Shown here: positions 44,425-55,894 of the stretch, piece after piece
Position numbering within the stretch: position 1 is the first letter of the stretch
Layout: each line of letters begins with the position of its first letter
From: Ischnura elegans
Taxonomy: Eukaryota > Arthropoda > Insecta > Odonata > Coenagrionidae
Reading direction: 5' to 3'
Assembly: GCF_921293095.1 (NCBI RefSeq)
Contig: NC_060248.1
Location: 16,944,744-17,008,743, forward strand
DNA length: 64,000 nucleotides
The notes under the pieces: generated by a model
What the model was told of the DNA's origin: nothing
The model's input: only the letters and a program-made list of their open reading frames with translations
Database searches by the model: none
Made by a program: the position numbers and the translations under genes

Positions 44425-44625
44425 TTCAACATTTTTGAAGAATCTGAGCTTTTCCCGGTGAATAGCATGGATGAAAGCTTCTCGGGTTTCCAACCGGGTC
44501 AGGGTCTGCATTGTGTAGGCCGACGTTTCGTTGGGAGACTTTCCCAACGTGGCATGTGGTTTTACGACGTCTTGGGCAAAAGTTTGGTTTATTTTGCCCC
44601 GAAGAACACATTTCTCAATTCACAT
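44425..44625 (-). repeat. Retroelement 3'-end fragment (Penelope/LINE type)
   Basis: The minus strand reads CCAACGAAACGTCGGCCTAC, ACAATGCAGACCCTGACCCG and GTTGGAAACCCGAGAAGC. A GAAACGTCGG block followed by such text is common at the 3' end of retroelements. No RT domain is visible, so the class is an inference. Confidence 0.4.
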
Positions 44626-45463
44626 CAAGATGTAATATTTCGCGGATTTAAACAACTGAGGGATAAAAAAAGATGATAAAAACACAAATTTCTTCGCGAT
44701 AAACAGCTTAAGCATGACATCAGAGCTATCAGATCCATAGAGAGAAAGCAGCGGTTGGGAATTTTTCGCGTCCGCTAAAAAGAATGGGGCGGGATCAAGC
44801 GCCGGCTCCTCTTCGCGAGCTCAATTTGCGCTCCATTATGTAGGGAAAGTAGCTGAAGAAAGGTTTAAATATACGCAATTTTAGTCAGAAATCCGTGAAC
44901 CCGCGCGCCTATGTATATGAGTCCTTTTATGATGCTAATTTCCAATCTCCTGAATGGAGTATTTCGGACGTCATGAGATACGTGTTCACAACGTCGCGCG
45001 TCAACATTATTTTACACGAGATGAATCTTTCTTGTGTTTCCCCGTTTTTTTGCAGTCTAAATTTCAATGACTACTCCCGCCACCGTCCTCAGAGATCATT
45101 CATCTCATCAGTTCGCCGAGAAAGAACAAAATCCTGTAACATTGTATACGTTTTTTCATCTAAGTTTTATGTCGGTGGAACTTCTTAATTTTCATATTTG
45201 GTAAAAATAAATCAAACCCTATACCCGGTCACTGGCGGGAGAAATAAAGCACATGAAGATTATGGATACGTATTCATTTTCCTGTGCCATTTGCGAATTT
45301 ATGCGGTGTTGGAATAGTCATAATCACTCCTCGAGTTTGAGATCGAAAACTTACACTTCAATCGACACCGCACCGATAAGGCCATCATACCCTCCAACAT
45401 AAGAGTGTTAAATGGAAAATATTCACTCATCTATTTAAAAGCGCTTTAACTGGTGCTCGAAAT
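44626..45463. other. No supported feature
   Basis: AT-rich sequence without a recognisable exon, RNA gene or repeat. Confidence 0.4.
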
Positions 45464-45849
45464 AGCCTGAATCAAAGGATCATTTTTTTCCGTCCCTCAG
45501 GATGATATCTCCAGCGTTAGGTTTTCAGGGACCGAAAGAGGGATCGATCGACTCATCATTTTCTGAATCACCGTTCATTCTCACCTTCCTTTTTCCCATA
45601 GCTTATGTGATCATTTCCCGTGTTTGAAACTGTCATTCGATAGAAAGCCAATCGTGGCGTTACAATCTCTGCGAGCGACTGTGCGTTCTTATTGGCTGAA
45701 AGACGGTGCCGAGGGATGGAAAAAGGGATGACATTTCCTTCCTCGGAGCCATCGCGGAAATTATTGCGTGAAACGGTCATTTTTCCGTTATCATTTGAGC
45801 TATCGCTCGGAAGCGACGGAAAAAATGATCTTCCGATCGATTCAGGCTT
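45464..45849. mobile_element. TIR MITE family F, copy 2
   Basis: The left end GCCTGAATCAAAGGATCATT and right end AATGATCTTCCGATCGATTC, then AGGCTT, are inverted repeats. The interior is collinear with 25320-25741 (for example GAAACTGTCATTCGATAGAA and TGGCGTTACAATCTCTGCG). No transposase. Confidence 0.8.
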
Positions 45850-45934
45850 TGCCAAACTCCCTTCCGCGGATTGTCACGCATTTCTCGCCCTCGAGTCAAT
45901 TCATACATCCTCCTCATTCATATCTCCTCCCCAT

Positions 45935-46258
45935 CATGGGCGTACCCAGCGAGGGGCAGGAGGAGGGTGCTGCCCCTTCCCCCTAAAAGCAAAAATCCTA
46001 AAAGCTTTTAAGAAGAATCAGGACTGGATTGAAACAAAAGTTTTCAACGATTTTTCTTTAACCCCATGAAAAATAATATTATTATAAGACATGCAACTAA
46101 AATATTTTTTCGAGCGAATAATTCAAAAAAATAATAAAGTACTTTTAACAATTCTCTTAAAATATTGGTTTCATTTACCTTTTCCATGCTAAAATGTTAC
46201 AACTTAAACGACCATGGCTTGCCCCCCCCCCCCAGTTTTTATCCTGAGTAAGCCTTTG
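45935..46258. mobile_element. hAT-type MITE, decayed
   Basis: The left end CATGGGCGTACCCAGC and right end ATCCTGAGTAAGCCTTTG are imperfect inverted repeats. G/C-runs sit inside both ends and the centre is AT-rich. The flanks CTCCCCAT and CCTCTCAT match 5/8. Assignment is by analogy with the better copies. Confidence 0.55.
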
Positions 46259-46425
46259 CCTCTCATCAAACAATTCTCTCCTTATCCTGGGCCCTCTCCG
46301 CCCACATAACCCTCTCCATCTCCTCCATTTATCACGAACACTCGCATATCTTGTAATCTCTATTTATTCTCTCCCTTCGCGGACCGCGTTGCCGCTCAAC
46401 CCATAGTTACAGCACAAATATCTCA
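46259..46425 (-). pseudogene. RTE-like LINE remnant
   Basis: The minus-strand frame reads MEEMERVMWAERAQDKERIV, parallel to RRMERVKWTERKRNDELL at 38.1 kb. Short and frame-broken. Confidence 0.45.
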
Positions 46426-46569
46426 ACACTTTCTCCATGATCCTTGTCACATTACGAGAGTATCAATCGTTTCAATGATGAGACATTTATTGTTATAGTG
46501 GATCCATGTAACCATTGGGGCTTGTCATAAATTTCAATGTCTCGTTTTGCTAAAATTCTCGCGAAGAAT

Positions 46570-46594
46570 AAAATGATCGCGTTATTCAGGCTTT
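46570..46594 (+). repeat. MITE family F, right-end fragment
   Basis: AAATGATCGCGTTATTCAGG and CTTT match the right terminus of family F. Confidence 0.5.
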
Positions 46595-47000
46595 AAGTTA
46601 TCCCATCATTCATTATACACGTGAAGGATAGGAGGGTAACCTTTCCGATTTATCGAAGGCTGAAAGACATGGGGTTGAGATGGTCGAGAACTTTCATAAG
46701 TTTCCTCCCTTACTCCCACATTGCGTATGCAAAGGGCTTGTCTTCTCCACGGAGAGGACGCCGTAAGTGACCTGCCCCTTACGCCAACGCAACAAGTGGC
46801 AATTTTCCCCTTGAGCCCCGTTCGCAGATTTACGCGTTTCTAAGCTCTACTTGGGCCGTACACAGAATGAACACTCAAGCGCCCACCCGCATGATCGAAT
46901 TCCGTCGTTCACCACGGATTTATCGCACCAAATAACGGACTGATGAGGATTGGTTTGGTTTCTCGGAAGAATTTTGACGAACTCACGTCCGTGGTGAACT
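46595..47000. other. No supported feature
   Basis: No exon or repeat recognised. Confidence 0.4.
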
Positions 47001-47002
47001 TC

Positions 47003-47060
47003 TATGGATTTCATCATCATAAGTCAAACATCCTACGATTGGCTTGGCGCAGTGGGCGCG
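47003..47060 (-). repeat. RTE-like LINE tail fragment
   Basis: CATCATCATAAGTCAAACAT and CCTACGATTGGCTTGGCGCA equal the tail seen at 17.63 and 36.36 kb. Confidence 0.6.
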
Positions 47061-49279
47061 ATTTCTCGAAATAATAATTTGGTGGTTTCCCTTTGCCTTC
47101 CACATCGCAGTGCCAGAGCCTTTTTCAGTAAATGCCACCAAGCATGCAATGAAATGAGTGTCGCTGCACTGATTACTACGGTCTCCACCTTCACTCATGT
47201 TAAGGAGAGCTGCTGCCCTCTCCCCCGTGCGATAGGAGACATTGAGGCCGTTTTACTCGGGGCACGTCATTTCACAGGTTAGCACTGCATTCACTTCTCA
47301 ATCTTGGGTGCAATAATTATGCCGCTTTAAACGGTGCAAGTAATCAAGCGTTCATTCACCAAATTTCGTCTTATGTTGAGTGCGCGAGTAGCGAGTTACT
47401 TGTTAGAACAAAGGACAAACGAAATTCACTGCGCAACGTTGTTGACACACTGGTCCGTTTCGTGTAAATGCACTGACACGAAGGCGATTATCCGGAAATT
47501 TAAGTAGACGATAATACGCGTACACTTAATAATGTAAAACAGTGAAAGGGGAGACGAAGATCCCACGCATTAATAAGATTGCTTTTGCCACTTCCTAGAA
47601 TTTCTTTCCTTCCTTTCCGGCGACGCGCACTAATCGGAATAAGACGGAATTCATAACAGAAAATAACAAATTTTTCACGTCTATCAAATTCATGGAATCC
47701 TCTAGATATTGAAACATTTATGCGCATTGTGGATCTCATATATCTCGGAAATGTAATGGAACGTACCATGAACTTAATATGTATGTTCATAGAACGTACA
47801 CTCGAGATGAATCAATGAATCATTCACTCATTAAACCGGTATGGCAGAATAAGAAAGTTTATGCATCGCAAACCTTCTTATAGTTCAACACTTAATTTAA
47901 TAAGTGTACATAAATGCGCGAAAACGATATTCAAATGATTTTTCTTTGCGTTTACTTATCCACCACTGCAGTATCGCGAGACATTATTCAAGGCATCATG
48001 ATCGGCAAATAACTCAAAGTTAGCAGACCAAATATTTCATACAGGTACTCAGACATTTATTCTTACACAAACTGTCATTTTTACATCCGATAATTATTTA
48101 TAAGTAGAAATTAGGAGCATATTTGCTCAGTTCACGAGAATATTCTGAATAGTATTCATGGTTACCAATGCGACATCTATCGGAAAAAATTGTTGAAATT
48201 GCGAGCTCAGCATTAAAGCAGATTTTGTAGTCTCGCATCCACGCATTCTCGCATGTGTTCTAGCAATTCATCGCTTTACACGACGCAATTTTGATTGCAC
48301 CTTCGTACTTACGTCAGATTGCGTAATGAAGCGCCCCGTGTAAAACGGCCCTTATAGTTGGCGTCCTCCGATGGCCTAGTCATGCCATGGCCTATCTTCA
48401 CTGGATATTTGAATCATTTAAATGGCCTATCGTACTCAGAATGGGAGACACCCAAAACCCCTTTGGAATGCCGTCGCTTTTCGTCCACGACTGCTTAAAT
48501 CACAGCAAACCTCTCTATGTAGAGGTCGATCCACCATCCACAACCCGTTGAACACACTCGGTGGCTTAAAGCTCAGTCTTTGGGTTTATCGAGTTAATAT
48601 TATTTTATCGATTAAATATTATTTAAAATAGATTGTGGGTGGGCTATGGAATGGGAGTAGCATTGCGGATTGGGAAAAAGAAAAAAGTTACATCAATCGA
48701 GAGGGAGAGATGTTAAAACCGTCCATTAAAAATTGAAAATGTATTTGGAACGAAATTATCGTTATCTCAAGGTAGATCGCAGAGTAATTTTTCCTAGAGC
48801 GTAATTATTATATAGATAACTTGTGATAAAAATGATGGAACTTTTGACATTTGATAAGTGTCTTTTGATATGTTTCTTTTCAATGTCTTTTTACATATTT
48901 TTCAAAACACCAAACTGGTATTTTTTTCTTTTAATTTTCTTTTTATTTGAAGTCGCCGATTACAAGTTTTTTTTTCGCCTTTTTTCTTTTTTTTCCAAGA
49001 CTGATTAACAGTAATCAACTTTCATTCATGGACTTTCGTATTTGAAATAGGATTGTTGGCTTTTCCGTATCCTAGGTAGTTAGTAGAACTAACAAAGGAG
49101 TATAACTAACTCCAGATTGACTGCTGTTCACCAATCATGTGGCGCCTGACCCCCAGGCAAAGGCATTAGACCACTGGTCGACACTCACCTGCCCAGTTAA
49201 CGATCTACGTGTCGAGTATCGAAACGGTTGCCATAGAAACGCGAACGGGTGGAGAACCCGGGAAGAATTCCTGCGCTCT
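47061..49279. other. Long AT-rich stretch without supported features
   Basis: No exon, RNA gene or repeat can be supported. The 61-codon Phe/Leu-rich frame at 48823-49008 reflects T-rich composition. Confidence 0.4.
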
Positions 49280-50067
49280 TGTATATCTCCGCCCACACCT
49301 AGAATATGCAGCGAGCATATTGGGTCCGGCGCAGTAAGACTTAATCCATGAACTTGATAAAATACAAAGGAAAGCTGCGCGATTCGCTAAAAACTGCTGT
49401 GGGCGTTAAGTATCGCACCGTAAGCGTTACATAGACGTTAAGCGAATTAGGCTAGGGGCCGCAAGAGATTCGGAGTCTTCACGGTAGGCTTAGATTGCTT
49501 GAGCAAATAGGAAAAGATATCTTTCACATAGACTCGGGGAGAATCGTATGAGAACCCCACCAAATTTCCAGATCCGACAGAAATCATAACTCAAGAGAAA
49601 TATTTTTCCGTACGGAAGGGTATGGGAATTCGTTTTTCTCTCGAATACTTACACTGGATGTATTAGAACAGTAATAAATAACTATTCATAGGTATTTCAT
49701 GCCATGAGTATTTCCATTCCCAATATTGATATTGAAGCTGGAGTTTTCAATACAGTTCTCCAACTTTTGGCCACAACACACAGATACCTTGAGCTCGTAG
49801 ATTATATCAACTCTGAGCTTACATTCCCCTAGTTTGAATTTCCCATTTCCCATAAGGACGCTTGCAATGGGAATGAGACAATAATAATATATAATTTCCG
49901 AATTAAATATCAATTCCGAACGGTTGAGTATGGGAATTCGTTTTCCCCTCGAACAATAAATGATTTCGATAAATGCAAGGCGTAACTTCGTTGGAGCATT
50001 CTATTTTTATTTCTCGTCCTAATACTCCCCCTATCAAGCGCCTATTTCGGGGTAGTGTGAAGATGTA
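49280..50067 (+). pseudogene. CR1-like LINE RT C-terminus and 3' UTR, interrupted
   Basis: The frame-broken translation shows LEYAASI, DLIHELDKIQRKAARFAKN and further text parallel to 30.82 kb. The 3' part resumes at about 49919 with TATGGGAATTCGTTTTCCCC and GATAAATGCAAGGCGTAACT, and ends in a GTAGTGTGAAGATGTA tail. It is interrupted by inserted sequence at about 49650-49905. The stretch GTATGGGAATTCGTTTT is present on both sides of the insertion. Confidence 0.75.
49651..49884 (-). repeat. Inserted element inside CR1 copy; arm of large inverted repeat
   Basis: It is the reverse complement of 50497-50732 over about 235 bp at high identity. It sits between two copies (about 49608-49645 and 49905-49955) of the same CR1 sequence, which resembles an unusually long target duplication. 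It is followed by an AATAATAATATATAATTT stretch. Both arms share a frame reading GKFKLGECKLRVDIIYELKV, but the substitutions between them are not biased to silent sites, so coding is not supported. Confidence 0.75.
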
Positions 50068-50496
50068 CACTTGTTAATGCCACGTTTTAACGACTGTGCG
50101 TTTAACCGTGAGCCATTCACGAAATTCTGAAAATTATTTCTGGCGACGCCGCGCAGCTTTCACCTCGGGGGTGCCACGCAGTTACCCCGGAGTGGCCAGT
50201 CGTGCTCTGGAGATGCGCACTTTGTTGTTGGACCCCTCCCTTCCCTTCGCGGCATTTGGATCGGGGACAGCCGAGGCAAGGACGACGTCAATCCGGTCGC
50301 CGACTTTTTTATCGCCCCTCCGCAGGGGGAGCATGCGCTTTAGGGGCCTTCCACGGCGCCACCACCGCACCGCCGGGCGCCTCCAAGCGGGCCCGGCCCT
50401 GCGGTCGAATCACCACCCTCCCCAAACAACGCCACCACCCATTTCCATCCATCTGTGGGAACGACGCTTCGCGTGAGTCGAGTCATCAGTCCTGCT
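50068..50496. other. GC-rich spacer between inverted arms
   Basis: About 50130-50480 is GC/CpG-rich and gives long overlapping frames (126 and 196 codons) with no known domain. I cannot tell whether it is a diverged promoter, element interior or chance. Confidence 0.3.
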
Positions 50497-50732
50497 CGCT
50501 GATGTCTCATCCCCATTGCGAACGTCCTTACGGGGGGAAATTCAAACTAGGGGAATGCAAGCTCAGAGTTGATATAATCTACGAGCTCAAGGTATCTGTG
50601 TGGTGTGGCCAAAACTTGAAGAACTGCATTGAAAACTCCAGCTTCAATATCAATATTGGGAATGGAAATATTCATGGCATGAAATACCCATGGATAGTTA
50701 TTTATTACTATTCGAATACATCCAGTTTAGGC
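50497..50732 (+). repeat. Second arm of the 49651 inverted repeat
   Basis: It contains AAATTCAAACTAGGGGAATG, GTTGATATAATCTACGAGCT and CAATATCAATATTGGGAATG, all found in reverse complement at 49690-49850. No terminal repeats define the element, so it may be a dispersed repeat inserted twice. Confidence 0.75.
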
Positions 50733-52075
50733 ATTCGAAATGTGATGATTCCGAAGAAAGTTGAAGATAAAATGGATCGAAGAAGTAATTAGGGAAAGCT
50801 AAGTGCACACCAAAGGGCACCAACAATAAGTGCACACATTTGCACACTGAAACGCAAACACTCAATATCAAACTCTTCTTTAGATTTTTTCACGCTCTTG
50901 CGTAACGAATGTCGTTACTTTACGTCACAAAAGGAGAGGGTTGCAGTGACGAAGAAAGATTTTTGGAAAACAGGGTTGCTATCTGATAGAATCCTGTTAT
51001 CCGTAATGTATGGGGTCGGGGTAAAAGGCAATACACAGATAGAGACGCGGCGGGCCCGCAGTACATGTGAGGATAACAGAGCCTGGGAGTTCTGGGATGG
51101 GGTTTTCAGAGCGTCCAGATGTATGAGGGTGGGAGGACGCACCTCGGCATTAGAGCTCCCTTCCGCTGACAATGCCCCTCCCTGCTGAGCACCGCGACAA
51201 AGATGCGCCCGGGAGGCAAGGAACCCTATGCCTCCTCCTTTTTCGTCTCCGGGCGAATCGGGTTACAAGGGGATCCTCCGCACCGCGGTCCCTGGCACCC
51301 ACATGCGAGCTAGGCTCACGTGGTGACGTTGTCCCGAGCACTATAAAGGACCATCATCGCTTGCTGCAGCATTTTCATCCATTGTCGACGGAAAACAAGC
51401 CACGAAACCATGTTTGCCCCGTTAATATACATATATTCAGCTGATTTAGGCGTGATGCGGTGGAAGTTTAACCTACATACAGTAAAACTAGCTCTTAACG
51501 ATCACGCATTTTACGAAATTCCGCCGATAACGAGGTGAGTTCCCTGTCCCTTAGACTTTCCTAAAGTTAAATTCCCCGTATGTAACGAGCTGGGATGGTA
51601 CGAAATCCTCGCGATAATTAACTATTCCTTGATCCATTGGGTAATTATTTCCTCTTTTACAAAGAAAATGCGGCAATCTTCGCCACTTAACCGTTCCGTA
51701 CCTTATCATCAGTTGTTCTCACGTGTGGCATACACCGCATACCCTTGATCTTAAAATCCTTCCCTTTACAGCCGTTAGATGCAAGGGGGTGGGACGATGG
51801 CTAATAAAAGTGTTACGGAGCTGTTGCTTCAATAAACAAGATTTACGGAATATTAGTCGGCAATCCTGAGATGCATAGGGAAAAATCCTATATTACGGAT
51901 ATAACGAAATCCCGTTCATAACGAAATAGAACGATGGTCCCCTGACATTCGTCCCCAGCGAGTTTTATTGTATTAAAATAAAATGCAATCGCACTTTTCC
52001 GTGATTGTTTCCCGGTGTCTTCCTTCCACAGCCATTACTAGAGAACTCTTTCTACTTCCGGTTTTACCGTAGCTC
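50733..52075. other. No supported feature
   Basis: GC-neutral sequence. The 96-codon frame at 50898-51188 and its minus-strand shadow show no known domain. Confidence 0.35.
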
Positions 52076-52300
52076 TTAGGTGTGTGTTTTCTCACTGCCC
52101 CCCTGTACTTCTCTTTCCCACCCCTTCCTCAAACTTTTCAAATCCTCCCCCACCTGTTCCTCAAATGCGTAAAAGTGACGTTCACTTGTACTGTGATATC
52201 TAGTGCCAGATGGCCCAGTGAGCGGAAACGCGTCGAACGCATTAAAATAACTGTGGGGAAGTGCAATAGAATTATATTTTAATTCTGAAAATATTCGTTG
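52076..52300 (+). repeat. Dispersed repeat H, copy 1 (retroelement 3'-end type)
   Basis: It is collinear with 60535-60745. Shared blocks include ACCCCTTCCTCAAACTTTTC, ACTGTGATATCTAGTGCCA, GAGCGGAAACGCGTCG and CTGTGGGGAAGTGCAAT. The GAAACGCGTCG block before an AT-rich end resembles retroelement (Penelope/LINE) 3' ends. Confidence 0.65.
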
Positions 52301-53635
52301 AATCAAACATCCACTGGTATTGGTCTGACTATCTGTCTAATGGCTCTCCTCCAATTCTCCCATCAGCTAATATTTTATAACTTTAATTTTTATAATTTTA
52401 CGCCTTCGCACATCCTACTTGAACATCATCCGAGACCTTCCCTTACCGTTTTCCCTTCCACTTGCTTTCGAAAATTTAACTCTGATAATAATTTACCTAT
52501 TTTGATGCGTCGATGGTCTGCCGTAATTTTTAATTTTGTTAACCTCCCTAGGGTCAAAAGCGTTTTCAGAAATGGCGGCGGGAATAAAAAATTCCAATAT
52601 TTTGTGGATTATACTTCTTAAATAGTCCATGGAAACCTTCCTTAATTGGTAGAATATTTTAATAGTAATAATCGGCAGTACTTGGTCCGGGAAGAAGACA
52701 ATTTTTTATTAGTTCAGCCGTAATTGATTAAATGAGTGATTCATATAAACTGCCTATATATAATTCGTGAGGGAGCATGCTATGGAAACACAAGCAAGGT
52801 CTAGTATGAAATTTTAGTCACCACCGAAACGCCATAAATTAAAATTTCTTTTTAATTTATTTAATAAAAGTTTCTCTAGATGCTAAAGTATATATCGCGT
52901 GGAGATAAAAAAAATCTAGTTGCTGAATTCTCGGTTCTACAAATAATATTAATAGGGGAATACTAGGTTAAGACATTCGATGCTTAGAGATACATATGAG
53001 CTGTTGCTCAGTTACCAATGGTAGAAACTGATATAATTGAGTAGAGAGTGCGTAAAACAAATATCAGGAATTTTTAACCGATAAAAATGATTTAACTAGT
53101 GGAGAAAAACCTTATGTTAAACCTTATCATTTATCTCTGCTCAATCTTAAGCTTACCATCTTTTGGCTTTTCCGTTAATACTGCTAAATTTACCATATTT
53201 GCGTAGCCATAGCTCTGAAACTTGGTAATTCCCACTCCTTTTTTATGGGACACAAATACTTACAATCGCATCCTAATCACCCCATAAAATATTAAACATC
53301 AGCTTTCAATTACTCTACATTTTCCCCATATGGTCGCCTAGTTCATCGAGAAACCGAAGTTGGTAAAACGTGAAACGGATAAAAGAAGGAGTGCTTTGGT
53401 GAAGCGCAGGGAGCGACTTTTCTCCGAATAAAAAGTATTCTTCCCGTCTGTTGAGGCTGCTGTTTTGCCAGCGTACCGTTGGCCTGGAAACGGCTTCTCG
53501 TGACATTTACTCACTACTTACTTTACGCAATAAGGCCCAATGGACCGCACAATGTCAAAACCAAGGCTCTCCACTCTTCCTCTGCCCACTTCCCTCCAAT
53601 CATCCCAGGATTCCATTCCTTGCAAATGTTCCATT
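52301..53635. other. No supported feature
   Basis: AT-rich sequence. Short ORFs carry no recognised motif. Confidence 0.4.
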
Positions 53636-53965
53636 ATTTTATCCAATCGCCTTTTCTTCGGTCCTCGTCTTCGTCTTCTTCCCTCTGTGACATATAATTG
53701 CTAATTTAGGATATTCCACGTGCCTTATCCATTCCAATCTCCTATTTTTTAATAATCCCATTATCGTATTGTCCCCGTAAAGTTTCCGATTGTGTGTTAA
53801 TTCGTTCTGGAATTTCCTAAGCACCCTCCTTTCAAAAACTAATAGTTTTTTCAAGCCTTTTTTTTTGCTAGTTCTTCAGTTTCGGCAGCCATAAAGAACT
53901 ACAGTAAGAAACTTTGATAACATTTTGCATAAATAGTGGAAAATTTGGACGCGGAGTCATAGGTT
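53636..53965 (-). pseudogene. Endonuclease/reverse-transcriptase LINE fragment
   Basis: The minus-strand frames read KKLLVFERRVLRKF, NRKLYGDNTIMGLLKNRRLE and WIRHVEY, preceded in another frame by TVVLYGC. This matches the C-terminal blocks of RTE-type RT proteins (VLYGCE, FERKxLRK, KxRRLxWxGHV). It is a different subfamily from the 38.1 kb element and is frame-broken. Confidence 0.75.
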
Positions 53966-55085
53966 GTTTCTTTTGGATCCTTCTAACAGCAAACGGCTCC
54001 CGATGGTATTTTATCTGAGAGAGCTAATTAAGAATTGGACTTCAATTTGTTTGTACTTTATGCCACACTCATTAAAGTTATAATTCCTTGAATACGTAAT
54101 GATTTTACTGTAGGGTTTGGCTGTATAGTTTCTTTTACCTGAAATTGTTTCTTTCTCTTGTGGCAGGCTGTTATCATTGCTCTGTCCTATACTGCGGTGT
54201 TTTATTCAAATAGTCGTAGCATTATTTGCCTTGGAATGTTGAAAAATAAGCTCATTGAGCAAATCTATATGGGCTGCGAAAAACATACAGAGCATTTGTC
54301 TACATTGTCTCGGGTAGGCATGTGAAGTCCCTGGGACAATTGTACGTATAAAAGTGCAGTTGGGGAGGTGGAATCGAATGATGATTTAGGTAGATGATAA
54401 ATTTTGAATGAGGGAAACGATGCAGGTGGTCCAAAATGTTCAATGAAAATGTTCAAAATAGAATAAGATTATTTGGAACTCATAATAGTTAGTTTTTGTT
54501 TTCATCTTGTTTGCTCTGTGCTAATACCTTACTTCATGAAGTATACATAGGTACTATTAGTCAACTTCTGGGAATATCTTTGCTATCTGGTTTTGTTTAC
54601 GATGTTTTGCATACCCTAAAAAGTTTCGTACGGAAGCCACTGCTGTAAACAATTATTGCCTTTGACCAAAATGCGATATTCTCCAACGGATTCTCGTTCT
54701 TCATTCTGGTCAGATAGCGTGCCCTAAATCTCTTGGAAGATGTGCATTGTAATGGCTACTGATTTTTATGAGAGTGGCGGTAGTGAACATGGTTCTTACT
54801 TTTGTGTAGTAGACTGATTGCAATGAATTGCGAATGCATTGCGTCATTCATTTGTTTTTGTTGAAGAAAAATCGAATCCTCATTGTAGTATACCATGTAT
54901 ATGTATAGTACAGCTATTATCGAAGAACGGTATCGAATGAGAAAATAATACAATAAATTAATAAATTGGTCTCCGGATTCGGGGAAGAAGCATTCAAGGA
55001 AGTTAATCTACGTTTCGTTTCGCTTGGACCTTAAAACTTTACGGCTTTTACTCAGTATGTTACTTGGGCCTCTTCTTATTACGAT
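53966..55085. other. No supported feature
   Basis: AT-rich sequence without a supported exon or repeat. Confidence 0.4.
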
Positions 55086-55894
55086 TTTACTACGCATAAT
55101 ACTTGCACCACGTATGGACTGCTCGGGTTTCCCAGATGGCGATAACCGCTGATAAAATGAAGCGTGCGTGGGGTATTCCTTTGGCTCTTCGCGCGTGCCA
55201 CAATTCCAGGCCGTCGTTTATCGACCCATCAAAAATGAGCCGCAGGCCAGCCGTGCTGCTGCGGCCCAAACACGCGGGCGGACGGCTGCCGGGGCCGAAT
55301 TCTCCACAGCACCGCTTGACTGCCAAGAGAATGAGGGTCATCGCATTTTCATGTCCGTTTCTCTCGACAACAGAATGCGTCCCTGATTCGTTCGGGTATT
55401 CCATGCGACACGAATATTACAATAGAGGATCCTTAAGAATGAGTCTCAGATGGACTTTTTGAGCTTTTTATTGAATAGCATTTGTGGCTTGCGGCACGAA
55501 ATGATGGAAACCATTAATAGTGTTCAAGTCATTTATTAGCATTGTACAATTTTCCGCGTAGTTATGGCAATTATGGGGTAAACTGTTAACTGCGGGTGAT
55601 CGTGTGTAAATTGGGCAATGTCTTGCTTTAAAAAATGTAGTCTATCTTTTTTTGCTCCAACACGCGCTTAATGGGAACAAAATATCCTTGCCTAGATCTC
55701 GAGATATGTTGTAACGCACCGTCCATTTCAATGGGAAATATGCATTCTTACAATGATGCTGCAATCCATTTGGGGCACATTCTATACAACTCAGAAAAAG
55801 CTAAGGGAAATTAGAGTGTAGACAGCAAGAAAAATTTAAATGCACAGCGGAAAATCCATGAAGCCTGGTCAAAAGTTATACCCTTGATGTGTAG
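55086..55894. other. Unassigned ORF-bearing stretch, then dispersed repeat
   Basis: About 55100-55460 has three overlapping frames (up to 119 codons) with no known domain. About 55480-55650 shares a GCGGCACGA and GGCAATGTCTT layout with the repeats at 16.6 and 22.3 kb. Confidence 0.3.

Noticed and set aside
43807..44547. ORFs up to 177 codons on the minus strand
   Set aside because: Overlapping frames in GC-rich DNA, non-ATG start for the best one, no recognised motif or splice support.
48823..49008. Hydrophobic 61-codon ORF resembling membrane segments
   Set aside because: The Phe/Leu/Ile content follows from T-rich sequence; no start, splice or homology support.
50096..50792. 126- and 196-codon plus-strand ORFs
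   Set aside because: They cross from a GC-rich spacer into a repeat arm; substitutions between the two arms do not look coding.
55090..55462. Overlapping 119-, 104- and 72-codon ORFs
   Set aside because: Three frames open at once, no domain and no splice evidence.
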